Part shown: one piece after another, positions 42,106-51,900 of the stretch | How positions within the stretch are numbered: position 1 is the stretch's first letter | Layout: every line of letters starts with the position of its first letter | Assembly (NCBI RefSeq): GCF_016595465.1 | Contig: NZ_JAENIK010000004.1 | Coordinates: forward strand, 744,001-808,000 | Source: Luteolibacter yonseiensis | GTDB lineage: Bacteria; Verrucomicrobiota; Verrucomicrobiia; Verrucomicrobiales; Akkermansiaceae | Direction: 5' to 3' | DNA: 64,000 nucleotides | Translations under genes and position numbers: made by a program | Notes under the pieces: model-generated | What the model was told of the DNA's origin: nothing | Databases searched by the model: none | Seen by the model: only the letters and a program-made list of their open reading frames with translations

Positions 42106-43257
42106 TCATTTGCCCAGCACCCACGAGATGTGCGGTGTGTAGAGGTCCGGCTCCAGCAGGAACGAGTCGTGACCCTTGTCCGAATGCACGCTGATGTGCA
42201 TGACATCCACCTTCGCCTCTTCCAGGTGCTTCACCAGCTCCGCCTGCTCTTCCGGGAAAAAGCAGAAGTCGGAATCAATGGAGAAGACGAGCCACTTCTG
42301 GCCCGCCAGACGCGCGCGCTCGAAAAGGTCGCGCGGGGTTTCGGCATCGCCCTCCTGCGTCGCGTCATAGCGCGACCACATGTCGATGATGCGGAGGTAG
42401 GTGTTCGCATCGAAACGTTTCACGAACTTTTTCCCCTGATGCAGCATGTAGCTCTGGAACTGGTCGCGGACGCGATACCACGCGAGCACGTCATCCGGCT
42501 GGACGATGTCCTGGCGCGCGCGCTTTTCGATGGCGTCGAGGTGGACGAAGGTCTTGTGGGAGATCATTCTGGCAAGCACCAGTCCGTAGAGCGGCGGAGC
42601 ATCGTCGTAATAGTCTCCCCCGTTGAAATGCGGGTCGTTTTCAATCGCGAGGATCTGCTCGAAGAGGTGCAGGCGGTTCAGCACCGTCGTCTTGTATCCC
42701 GAGGCGATGACGATGACGTTTTTCACCCGGGCGGGGAAACGTGTCGCGAAGGTCAGCGCGATCAGTCCTCCCACCGATGGCCCCACCACGGCGTGCAGGG
42801 TCCCGATCCCGAAGTGATCCAGCAGATGCGTGAAAACCTCGACCTGGTCCGCCGCGGAGATGGAAGGGAACGATGCCCCCCATGGTTTTCCGGTTTCCGG
42901 GTGGATGGACCCGGGGCCGGTGCTGCCATAACAACCGCCGAGATAGTTCGCGCAAACGATGAAGAACCGGTCCGTGTCGATCGCCTTGCCGGGGCCGATC
43001 ATCGTTTCCCACCAACCCTCGTGCATTTCCGCCTGCCAGAGTTCTCCGACACCGTCGATAGCGGTATTCACTCCGACGGCGTGATGCGAGCCGGACAGCG
43101 CGTGGAAGAGGAAGATCGCGTTCGAGCGGTCCTCGTTCAGTTCGCCCCAGGTTTCGTAAGCGAGGGTGATGCCCGGCAGCATTCCGCCATCCCGCAACCG
43201 CACGGGTTCGTCAGGGCTTCCGGTTTCAAAGAAATGCGTGCGGGTCTCGGCGGACAT
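42106..43257 (-). CDS. metX: Homoserine O-acetyltransferase MetX
   Basis: A 383-residue alpha/beta hydrolase of methionine biosynthesis, acyl-CoA plus L-homoserine to O-acyl-L-homoserine. Family blocks include ITLAYETWGELNEDRSNAIFLFHALSGSHHA, FFIVCANYLGGCYGSTGP and DQVEVFTHLLDHFGI. The nucleophile elbow is GPSVGG (Ser161) where most relatives have GGSMGG; later triad members lie in IDSDFCFFPEEQ (Asp) and HSDKGHDSFL (His). Acetyl versus succinyl use is not certain from sequence. The gene is isolated and convergent with the repeat protein; the divergent neighbour is a lipoprotein. Confidence 0.92.
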   Translation of the reverse strand: MSAETRTHFFETGSPDEPVRLRDGGMLPGITLAYETWGELNEDRSNAIFLFHALSGSHHAVGVNTAIDGVGELWQAEMHEGWWETMIGPGKAIDTDRFFIVCANYLGGCYGSTGPGSIHPETGKPWGASFPSISAADQVEVFTHLLDHFGIGTLHAVVGPSVGGLIALTFATRFPARVKNVIVIASGYKTTVLNRLHLFEQILAIENDPHFNGGDYYDDAPPLYGLVLARMISHKTFVHLDAIEKRARQDIVQPDDVLAWYRVRDQFQSYMLHQGKKFVKRFDANTYLRIIDMWSRYDATQEGDAETPRDLFERARLAGQKWLVFSIDSDFCFFPEEQAELVKHLEEAKVDVMHISVHSDKGHDSFLLEPDLYTPHISWVLGK

Positions 43258-43346
43258 GCGCGGAGCCTATGCAGCCCCCGGCCCGCATAGCAAGGGCGGT
43301 AACGGTCTCCTTGTCAGTGGCGGAGTCATCCGTTAGTTCTCGTCCC

Positions 43347-44081
43347 ATGAAATCCGTCCCTGTCCTTTTCCTGTGCGTCCTGCTCGCCTCGTGCGGCCCC
43401 GGCCTTGGTCCGAGTGTAGTCACCCAGGGAGTGCCCAGACCCGCGTTCCTGCCGGAAAAAGCCGAAAAAGGCCGACTCTTCAGATATTATCAGGACAAAG
43501 GCCCGTCGAAATGGATGAACAACTGGGCCGCGAACCTCGACCTCACCGGAGTCTCATGGAACGAGGCGACCGCCTGCACGCTGATCTCGCCGGGGCACGT
43601 CGTCATGGCCGCCCACTTCATGCGGCAGTCCACCACCCCGGTCATCTTCCATGACAGGAACGGCAATTTCCATGAGCGCTACCTCGTGGCCGTCAAAAAG
43701 CTGGCCTTCACCGACATCGCGGTTGGGAAACTGAATCTGCCGCTGCCGCCGGAGGTGAAATACTATCGGTTTGCGGACGCTGGCGACGCACCGGTCGGCC
43801 GGCCGGCCATCGTTTCCGACCAGACGAAAACCCTCAGCGTCCACCGCATCCGGGCGGTGTCCGGCGGTGCGATCCAGTTTGATTATCTGGACGGGTTGAG
43901 CCCGACCTACCAGCGGAAGCTCATTCCCGGGGACAGCGGCCATCCGTCGTTCATCTGGAAAAACAACGAGCTCCGCCTGCTGGAGACCCACACCGGCGGC
44001 GGTGCGGGGATCGGTCCCTTTTACGGCGATCCCGCCGTGCAAGCCGCGGTCCGAGCGGCCATGGCCGAGCTGGGCGACTAA
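43347..44081 (+). CDS. Trypsin-like serine protease lipoprotein
   Basis: A 244-residue predicted lipoprotein (signal MKSVPVLFLCVLLASC, lipobox Cys16). The mature part has a complete trypsin-type triad in the right order: His90 in ISPGHVVMAAHF, Asp123 in AFTDIAVGKL, and Ser197 in IPGDSGHPSFIW, the usual GDSGxP motif. That supports a chymotrypsin-fold peptidase anchored in the envelope. No PDZ domain and no obvious partner nearby. Its end overlaps the BenE gene stop by a few bases. Substrate unknown. Confidence 0.8.
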   Translation: MKSVPVLFLCVLLASCGPGLGPSVVTQGVPRPAFLPEKAEKGRLFRYYQDKGPSKWMNNWAANLDLTGVSWNEATACTLISPGHVVMAAHFMRQSTTPVIFHDRNGNFHERYLVAVKKLAFTDIAVGKLNLPLPPEVKYYRFADAGDAPVGRPAIVSDQTKTLSVHRIRAVSGGAIQFDYLDGLSPTYQRKLIPGDSGHPSFIWKNNELRLLETHTGGGAGIGPFYGDPAVQAAVRAAMAELGD

Positions 44082-45244
44082 TTTCCACGGGCTTTTCTGA
44101 CTCCCAGGCTCAGCACCCCCGCGACGATTCCCCAGAACGCGGAACCGATGCCACCGAAGGAAATGCCGGAAAGCACCACGAAAAAGCTGATCATCGAAGC
44201 CTCGCGGTACCGCTCCTCCGCCGTGGCCGCCGCAATGCCGTTCGCGATGGTGCCAAGCAACGCCAATCCGGCGACCGCCAGCACGAGTTCGTGCGGAAAT
44301 GCCGCGAACAATCCGGCGATGGTCGCGCCGAAGACGCCCACCAACCCGTAGAAAAAGCCCGCGGACATCGCCGCGACATAGCGTTTTCCCGGTTCCGGGT
44401 GCGCCTCCGCGTTCATGCAGAAGGCCGCGGTGATGGCGGCGAGGTTCAGCGTGAATCCACCGAAGGGCGCGACCAGCAGATTCGCCACGCCGGACCAACC
44501 GATGATCCTCGAAACGGGCGGCTCGTAGCCGTTCGCCTTGAAGACGGCGATTCCCGGCAGGTTTTGCGAGGCCATGGTCACGAGGAAGAGCGGCAGAGCC
44601 ACTCCCACCAGAGTGCGGAGGGAGAACTCCGGTGTCACCCACACGGGGCGTGTGATCTCCAGTGGAACCGCCGCGGCATTGAAGCGGTTTTGCAGGATGG
44701 CGATGCCGACGCCGAGCAGCAGGATCACCGGGACATTCCACCTCGGCCAGAAGTTCCTCCCCAGCAAACAGGCGGCGAACATCGGTAGAACCAGCCAGGG
44801 ATTCGCCGGCGTGGCGATGAACGCATCCAGGGCGAATTTCGAAAGCACCCCGGCCAGCAGCGCCGATGCCAGCGGAAGTGGCAGCCGGTTCATGATTTTT
44901 TCAAATCCCCTGCTGAATCCCGCCACCGCGATCATCAGCGCACAGGCCAGGAAGGCTCCGGTCGCCTGGGGTAGCGTGAGGTGTCCGTCCGCCGCGGCAC
45001 CCGCGATGACCGCGGCACCGGGAGTGGACCAGGCGATGAGGATGGGCAGCCGGTGGATATACGACAGGATGATGCTCGGCACCGCCATCCCGATGCCCAG
45101 CGCCCACAGCCACGACGCCGTCTGCCCGGGCGTGGCGTGGAGGTTCTGCGTCGCTTGGAAAATCACCGCCACCGAGCTGGTGAATCCCACCAGCACCGCC
45201 ACGAACCCCGCCACCACGGCGGAGATGGAGAAATCCTTGAACAT
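44078..45244 (-). CDS. BenE-family benzoate/H+ symporter
   Basis: A 388-residue membrane protein with about 12 hydrophobic segments. It opens FSISAVVAGFVAVLVGFTSSVAVIFQA and has the BenE-typical WSTPGAAVIAGA, LPLPLASALLAGVLSKF and GFTLNLAAITAAFCM blocks. Members import benzoate or related aromatic acids with protons. Near genes do not include aromatic degradation enzymes, so the true substrate is uncertain. It lies 44 bases after the PabB-like gene on the same strand. Confidence 0.85.
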   Translation of the reverse strand: MFKDFSISAVVAGFVAVLVGFTSSVAVIFQATQNLHATPGQTASWLWALGIGMAVPSIILSYIHRLPILIAWSTPGAAVIAGAAADGHLTLPQATGAFLACALMIAVAGFSRGFEKIMNRLPLPLASALLAGVLSKFALDAFIATPANPWLVLPMFAACLLGRNFWPRWNVPVILLLGVGIAILQNRFNAAAVPLEITRPVWVTPEFSLRTLVGVALPLFLVTMASQNLPGIAVFKANGYEPPVSRIIGWSGVANLLVAPFGGFTLNLAAITAAFCMNAEAHPEPGKRYVAAMSAGFFYGLVGVFGATIAGLFAAFPHELVLAVAGLALLGTIANGIAAATAEERYREASMISFFVVLSGISFGGIGSAFWGIVAGVLSLGVRKARGN

Positions 45245-45288
45245 CTGCCCGCAAGCGTCCGCCAGACCGACGATCGAAACAAGGCGGA

Positions 45289-46572
45289 TCAGTGAGCCGG
45301 ACGGCTTGACCGCTCGATGGCGAGGCGGATGCCGGCGGCCTTGTGGAGGGTCTCCTCGTATTCCTTTTCAGGATCCGAGTCCGCGACGATGCCGGCACCC
45401 ACTTGGTAGATGAGCTGCTCTCCGCTGCGGACCAGCGTGCGGATGGCGATGTTCAGCGAGCTCTCGCCATTGCGGCCGATCCAGCCGATCGCCCCGCAGT
45501 AAACTCCGCGGGGTGCGGCCTCGATCTCCTGGATGATCTCCATCGCCCGCTTTTTCGGGGCGCCTGTGATGCTCCCGCCCGGAAAGCACGCGGCGAGCGC
45601 GGCGAGCGTGTCGATTTCCGGACGCAGCGTGCCGGTCACCGTCGAGACGAGGTGATGGACCTGCGCCAGCGTTTCAAGCCGCAGCATTTCCGCAACCTCG
45701 ACGCTGCCGAACTCGCAGACCTGGCCGAGATCGTTGCGCAGGAGATCCGTGATCATCACCAGTTCGGAGATTTCCTTGGCGGATGTTTGCAGTTCGTAGG
45801 CGGAGCGGCGGTCTTCGTCGGGATCCGGAAACCGGGGGCGCGTACCCTTGATGGGACGTGTTTCGATCCCCCTGCCGGAGATTTTCAGAAATGTCTCCGG
45901 CGACGAGCTGAGGATTTCCCTCCCGCCGAGATCAAGATACGCGGCCATCGGCGCGGGCGAGGCCTCGCGCAGAGTTTCGTAAAGTGGGAACAAATCACCC
46001 CGGACCGTGGCGGTGAACGCTTGAGAAAGATTCGCCTGATAAATGTGCCCTGCGGCGATCCATTCCTTGATGCGGGCGACTCCGCTGGTGAATTTCTCCC
46101 GGCTGCTGAGCGGGGTGAAGGCCGAGATCTCCGCAGGTCGGTTGCCCGCAACCGGCTCCAGGCGTGTCGAGAGCGTGCCGGTTTCCCGCCATGTTTGATC
46201 GTTGTGGTTGTAAACCAACATTTCAGGATAGTCGCCGAAGACGAAATCCCCTTCGTAGCCCACCCAGCCGCAAAGTCCGCCAGCGGGAAACCCTTGATCG
46301 CCGCCAGGCCTCGACCCTTGCGCAAGGGTTTTCCGGAGAATTTCCAGATCGCTCGAAAGATGGATGTTCCCTCGGAAAACCTGTGTCGGAGCCGCGGCGA
46401 TGACCGAAATCGGTCGCGAACTCCCGGAAGGAAAATTCCCCGCCGTGTCAAAAAAGACCAATCCACCCAGATGTCGCAGGCGCCCCGCCACCTCCACGGG
46501 TGAAAGGCCATCCAGCCGGACCGGACTGGTTACGGTTCGCATCAAGGATTCCGCCATCGCGCGACGAAACAA
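45289..46572 (-). CDS. pabB: Aminodeoxychorismate synthase component I / chorismate-binding enzyme
   Basis: A 427-residue chorismate-binding enzyme of the TrpE/PabB family. The C-terminal half carries the core signature: IYQANLSQAFTATVRGD, FSTPETF-like SSSPETFLKISGRGIETRPIKGTRPR, AKEISELVMITDLLRNDLGQVCEFGSVEV, and PGGSITGAPKKRAMEIIQEIE. These features plus PIKGT and RPAxxxD-type spacing favour PabB over TrpE, but this is an inference. The product would be aminodeoxychorismate for folate. The first ATG at 46572 is used; ATGs at 46557 and 46542 are equally possible. No glutamine amidotransferase partner (pabA) is adjacent. Confidence 0.85.
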   Translation of the reverse strand: MFRRAMAESLMRTVTSPVRLDGLSPVEVAGRLRHLGGLVFFDTAGNFPSGSSRPISVIAAAPTQVFRGNIHLSSDLEILRKTLAQGSRPGGDQGFPAGGLCGWVGYEGDFVFGDYPEMLVYNHNDQTWRETGTLSTRLEPVAGNRPAEISAFTPLSSREKFTSGVARIKEWIAAGHIYQANLSQAFTATVRGDLFPLYETLREASPAPMAAYLDLGGREILSSSPETFLKISGRGIETRPIKGTRPRFPDPDEDRRSAYELQTSAKEISELVMITDLLRNDLGQVCEFGSVEVAEMLRLETLAQVHHLVSTVTGTLRPEIDTLAALAACFPGGSITGAPKKRAMEIIQEIEAAPRGVYCGAIGWIGRNGESSLNIAIRTLVRSGEQLIYQVGAGIVADSDPEKEYEETLHKAAGIRLAIERSSRPAH

Positions 46573-46713
46573 CGCCCGCCGCCACGCGGTGGCAAGCCGG
46601 AAGCCTAGAAAATGCTGATAAATCGGACTCTAGGATTGCCAAATCCCGATCCTCGACTAGGAATCTGCCCCCGGTCGAAACCGTCGCCCGCCAACCAGAA
46701 GCCACTTATCGTT

Positions 46714-48804
46714 ATGAAGGACCTCAGCAAATACCGCAACATCGGGATTTTCGCCCACGTTGATGCGGGCAAAACCACCACCACGGAGCGCATTCTCAAG
46801 CTCACCGGCAAGATTCACAAGATCGGTGAGGTTCACGACGGCGCATCGACCATGGACTTCATGGAACAAGAGGCTGAGCGCGGTATCACCATCCAGTCCG
46901 CCGCCACCACCTGCTTCTGGAAGGACCACCAGTTCAACGTCATCGATACTCCCGGCCACGTTGACTTCACCATCGAGGTCTATCGTTCGCTCAAGGTTCT
47001 CGACGGCGGTGTGGGCGTGTTCTGCGGTTCCGGCGGTGTCGAGCCACAATCCGAAACCAACTGGCGCTACGCGAACGATTCCAAGGTTTCCCGCGTCATC
47101 TACGTGAACAAGCTGGACCGTATCGGTGCGGATTTCTACCGCGTCGTCGCCCAGGTGAAGAAGATCCTCGGCGCCACTCCGCTTGTCATGGTCCTGCCGA
47201 TCGGCACGGAGTCCGATTTCGTTGGTGTTGTCGACCTTCTCACGATGAAGGCCCACATCTGGGATGACTCCGGCCAGCCTGAGAATTTCAAGATCGAGGA
47301 AATCCCCGCCGACCTCGTGGACAAGGCGAAGGAATACCGCGCCCAGCTCATCGAGACCGCCGTTGAACAGGACGACGCGATCATGGAAGCTTATCTCGAA
47401 GGCACCGAGCCGACCATCGAGCAAGTCAAGAAGTGCATCCGCAAGGGCACCATCGACCTCGCGTTCTTCCCGACCTACTGCGGTTCGTCGTTCAAGAACA
47501 AGGGCCTGCAACTCGTTCTCGACGCTGTCGTCGACTACCTTCCTTCCCCAACCGACGTGAAGCCACTCCCTGAAGTGGACGCCGAAGGTAACGAAACCGG
47601 CAACTTCGCCATCATCGACCCTGCCGCCCCGTTCCGTGGCCTGGCATTCAAGATCATGGACGACAAGTTCGGCGCGCTCACCTTCACCCGTATCTATTCG
47701 GGCACGATCAAGAAGGGCGACACCGTTCTCAACTCCTTCACCGGCAAGACCGAGCGCATCAGCCGTATGGTGGAAATGCACGCCGACGACCGTAAGGAAA
47801 TCGATTCCGCACAAGCTGGCGACATCGTCGCGCTTGTCGGACTTAAGAACGTGCAGACCGGTCACACGCTTTGTGACGAGAAGAACCCGGCCACGCTTGA
47901 GCCGATGGTTTTCCCGGACCCCGTCATTTCCATCGCCGTCGCCGCCAAGGACAAGGCGAACGCCGAGAAACTCGCCAACGCCATCGGCAAGATGGTCCAG
48001 GAAGATCCTTCGTTCCGCGTCGAAACCGACGAGGAGACCAACGAAATGATCCTCAAGGGCATGGGCGAGCTCCACCTCGACATCAAGATCGACATCCTGA
48101 AGCGCACGCACAAGGTGGAGGTCACCGTCGGTGCTCCACAGGTCGCCTATCGCGAAACCATCACCAAGCCCGTCAACGACAGCTACACCCACAAGAAGCA
48201 GTCCGGTGGTTCCGGCCAGTTCGCGAAGATCGACTACACCATCGAGCCCGGCGAGCCAGGCACCGGCTTCATCTTCGAGTCGAAGGTCGTCGGCGGCAGC
48301 ATCCCGAAAGAGTTCATCCCAGCCGTCGAAAAAGGCTTCAAGACCTGCGTCGACAAGGGACCTCTTGCGGGTTATCCTTGCTTGGACTTCAAGGTCACGC
48401 TCAACGAAGGTGGTTTCCACGCGGTTGACTCCAGCAACATCGCCTTCGAAATCGCCGCGAAAGCCGCGTATCGCCAGACGATGCCGAAGGCCGCCCCGCA
48501 GATCCTCGAGCCAATGATGAAACTCGACGTCTTCGCTCCCGAAGAAAAAGTCGGCGACGTCATCGGCGACCTCAACCGCCGCCGCGGCATGATCCAAGGC
48601 CAGGAGCCGACTCCGGGCGGCATCCGCGTCAAGGCCGAGGCTCCGCTGTCCGCCATGTTCGGCTACATCGGCGACCTCCGCACGATGACCTCCGGCCGCG
48701 GCCAGTTCTCCATGGAGTTCAGCCACTACGCGCCATGTCCGAAGAACGTCTCCGACGACGTCATCGCCAAGGCGAAGGCTCGTGAGGAAGCGCTCCGCAA
48801 GTAA
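46714..48804 (+). CDS. fusA: Elongation factor G, stand-alone copy
   Basis: A 696-residue translation GTPase. The G domain begins [22 protein letters not shown] (P-loop), with [15 protein letters not shown] (switch I), DTPGHVDF (switch II) and [11 protein letters not shown] (base recognition; usually NKMDR). Domain IV and V match [37 protein letters not shown] and [20 protein letters not shown]. It promotes translocation on the ribosome. The gene is alone, not in a str operon with rpsL and rpsG, so it could be a second copy. ATG 46714 fits the family start. A strong terminator follows. Confidence 0.92.
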   Translation: MKDLSKYRNIGIFAHVDAGKTTTTERILKLTGKIHKIGEVHDGASTMDFMEQEAERGITIQSAATTCFWKDHQFNVIDTPGHVDFTIEVYRSLKVLDGGVGVFCGSGGVEPQSETNWRYANDSKVSRVIYVNKLDRIGADFYRVVAQVKKILGATPLVMVLPIGTESDFVGVVDLLTMKAHIWDDSGQPENFKIEEIPADLVDKAKEYRAQLIETAVEQDDAIMEAYLEGTEPTIEQVKKCIRKGTIDLAFFPTYCGSSFKNKGLQLVLDAVVDYLPSPTDVKPLPEVDAEGNETGNFAIIDPAAPFRGLAFKIMDDKFGALTFTRIYSGTIKKGDTVLNSFTGKTERISRMVEMHADDRKEIDSAQAGDIVALVGLKNVQTGHTLCDEKNPATLEPMVFPDPVISIAVAAKDKANAEKLANAIGKMVQEDPSFRVETDEETNEMILKGMGELHLDIKIDILKRTHKVEVTVGAPQVAYRETITKPVNDSYTHKKQSGGSGQFAKIDYTIEPGEPGTGFIFESKVVGGSIPKEFIPAVEKGFKTCVDKGPLAGYPCLDFKVTLNEGGFHAVDSSNIAFEIAAKAAYRQTMPKAAPQILEPMMKLDVFAPEEKVGDVIGDLNRRRGMIQGQEPTPGGIRVKAEAPLSAMFGYIGDLRTMTSGRGQFSMEFSHYAPCPKNVSDDVIAKAKAREEALRK

Positions 48805-48844
48805 TCCGAGGCGGGCGGAAACGCCTGTCAGCGAATCAAACCAA

Positions 48845-48875
48845 CCCGCCGTCCCGAAAGGGGCGGCGGGTTTTT
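48845..48875 (+). terminator. Rho-independent terminator after fusA
   Basis: CCCGCCGTCCC and GGGGCGGCGGG (one G-T pair) form an 11-base stem around a GAAA tetraloop, followed by TTTTT at 48871-48875. It lies 41 bases after the stop, the clearest terminator of the window. Confidence 0.9.
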
Positions 48876-48931
48876 CTCATCCTGTTGCGAAAGCAAATTG
48901 AGCGTTGCCTGCGAAGTGGAGGAACGAATAG

Positions 48932-51900
48932 ATGTGGCTGATGAATTTTTGGAATTTCCTCGCGGTTTCGGGAAAATCGGCGAGCGAGCAGATCGGCCAG
49001 GCCACAGGTTCGGGGATCGTCGTGTTGATGCTGCTCGCGGGCATCCTGAAGTGCGTGTCGTTGCTGCGGCGTCCGACCGTCAGCAAGCCCTGCGTTCTGG
49101 CGCTGATGGTGTTGTTGTGCGGATGGACACTTTCCTGCGTGCAGGTGGGTTTGGAGGCTTTCGAGGTCGGGTCGAACCTCAGCCGGGTGCTTGTCGGCTT
49201 TGGACTGTGTGTTTGTTGGCTGGCGGCCCTGGTGCTGGGCATTGTCGGTCTGGCGCTGTATGACAGCACGCGCTTCCGGCAAGGCCGTGCCCAGGCGATC
49301 TGGGCCATTTCCCTTGCCTCGATCTTGCTTCTGGCGACCGCGGGGATTGTTGTTTCCGGCGCCCTCAAATCCGCTGACGACGGGTGGGAAGGGTTTCGCG
49401 AAGCGGGAGCGGTCGATACCGGAAACGTTCCGATCCGGAACACGGACTTCAATTTTTCCCTGACGCCGGCCAAGGGCTGGGTGCGGGTCAAGCCGGATGC
49501 CATCAACAAGCTTGCCTGCCTCGCCCTGCGCAAGTCCAACCCGGAGGTATTCAGCATGGTCATCGCCGAGAAGATCCCCTCGGCTCCTGATTTGGAACAA
49601 CTGCGCGAGATCGTGAAGTCCAATCTCGCGATGAATGTGGAGGTGATCTCCCAGACGGAAGATACGGTGGTGACGCCGGAAGGCCTCACCTTCGCCCACC
49701 TCAGCACCCAAGCGCGGGTCCAGTCGGCGGTCTTCAATTACGAACACTGGATCACCACCCGGCGGGGATTCTCGTGGCAGATGGTGTCATGGAACAAGGG
49801 TGACAAGGCGGGTCTTGCGAGGGATGCGCGCTCCTTGATGGAAACCTTCCGCATTCTCGACCCTGCCCTCGACGCGGTTGGCAAGGGCACCGTGGCGGAT
49901 GTGAAACGGCCGGAGCTCGGCTACCGGACCGGCCTGGATGGCCTGGGCTGGGCGCCATGGACGACCGGCGGGGTGAACGCGTTGGTGGACTTCCGGGCCT
50001 TGCGTGGAAACGAGGCATTGGTGGTGCTGCCCCTGCGGTTCGATGTGGATCCGCCCGACCTGGACGCCCTCACCCGTGGATTGTTGTCCGCCTTCCAGTT
50101 GGAAAAGTCTGGTGACGGAAATTCCGTAAAACCGTGGTCGCCGGGACATGGAGGAACCGGCCGGGAGATCCGGATGGAACGAACGGTCGATGGTGAGCAG
50201 TACCGCTACATCCTGCGTGTCGCAAGAGGACGGCGCGGCGCCCATCTGCTGGCCGGATGGGCTGCGGCTGGAAAGGGGGATCTCGATCTGGTCAGCCGCA
50301 GTCTTGATGCGATCACCCTCGGCGAGCCGGAAGGCGACGCCCCGCCGCTGGCACCCGACCAGAAGAAGGCGCTGGGATTGATCTTGAATGAAGCGGCGCT
50401 TTCCCTGGCGAACCGGAGCGAGCGGGAGGCCGCGGCAGCATGGTTTTGCAAGGCTTTTGAGGAGGGGGGAGACCCCACCGTGCTGGGCAATGCCGGCGAT
50501 GCTTTCGAACGCCTGGGACAGGCGGTCAAGGGATGCGCGTTCCTCGCGCCTCATGTCGGGAAGTTTCCTGACAATCATTACGTCGCATTGCGCTACGCCC
50601 GCCTGCTGGCGTTGAACGGAGACATGAAGGAGGCTGAAGAGGCATTCCTGAAATTGGTGGAAAAGGGTCTGCGCGACGAAAACGACCTGTTGTCCTGGCT
50701 TCAGTTGCTCAACGGCCGCGGGCAGCATGTCCCGGCCTTGCGCTGTGTGGATGCCTGGCTCGTGAAAAATCCGAGCGTCAATGCCCGGCGCTGGCAGGCG
50801 CAGACACACAGCTCGGGGGGAGACGGCGCGAAAGCCATCGAGATGCTTGAAAAGCTTCGTGCCGAAAATCCGGATGACAAGAACGTGGGCCTCGATCTCG
50901 GAACCGAATACAATGAGGCTGGCGAAAACGCCAAGGCGGCGGCCATCGCGGAGAAGCTGTTGGACGGTGGCGACGAATCTTCCCGGGCGCTGTGCGTCCT
51001 CGGTTGGAGCCAGATGGGACGGCACTGGTATCGCGACGCGAAGGCATCTTTCGAGCGTGCCGCGAAACTGGCACCCGACGACACGTCCATCCAGGACTAT
51101 ATCCGCCGGGCTTCCGCCGCACTTGGCCAAGGGGACAACTCCGAAGTGAAGAACGAGATCCCGGCGGTGGAGATCCCCGCCGGAGTGGTGGCTGCGCTCG
51201 CTGCCAAACCTCCTGCGGCGGAATTCGGCGAGGGACATCCCTGCGCCTGGCTGCTGCGCGCCACCGGCTACCACTTCGAAAAAGGAAAGCCGCTCCGCCG
51301 GACCATCCATCGCCGTGTGAAGGTTTTGACGACGGAAGGCGCGGCTGACATGAGTTCGGTAACGGCGACGTTCGACCCCATCCACGAGCGGATCTTCATG
51401 AACCGTCTGGAGGTCAGGAATGCCGCCGGAGAAGTCCTGGCGAAGGCATCCGTCGATGACGCCTACGTAAAGGAGGGAGGGGACGAGGCCACCCATGAGA
51501 AGACACTTCACCTGCAGGTCGCGGCGGTCCAGCCGGGAACCACCGTCGAGTGGCAGATCACGATCGAGGATCGCAGCCCGTCGGATCGTTTCAGGTTCAA
51601 CCGGCATTTGTTCGCCAGCGGATTTCCCTCCGCCGGAGAGGTGGTGTTCGTCACCGGGGATGTGTCTGCCGTGCGCTCCGAACTGACGAACGGAGGAAGC
51701 ATCAGAACGATCCTCGACGACCGGCTGGCGGCATGGATTTGCGGGGAGATGCAGGCGGCCGAGTTCGAACCGTATTCCATCCCCGTCGAGCAACGTTGCC
51801 CGATGTTGTGGATCGGTGGGAGCGAAGGCTCCTGGGAGACAGTGGGAAGGGATTACCTCAAGGACCTTGATGACCGCCTGCGGGTGGACAAGACCCTGGA

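Noticed and set aside
46657..48726. 689-codon open frame opposite fusA
   Set aside because: Shadow of the conserved EF-G gene; low-complexity Glu/Val-rich content without motifs.
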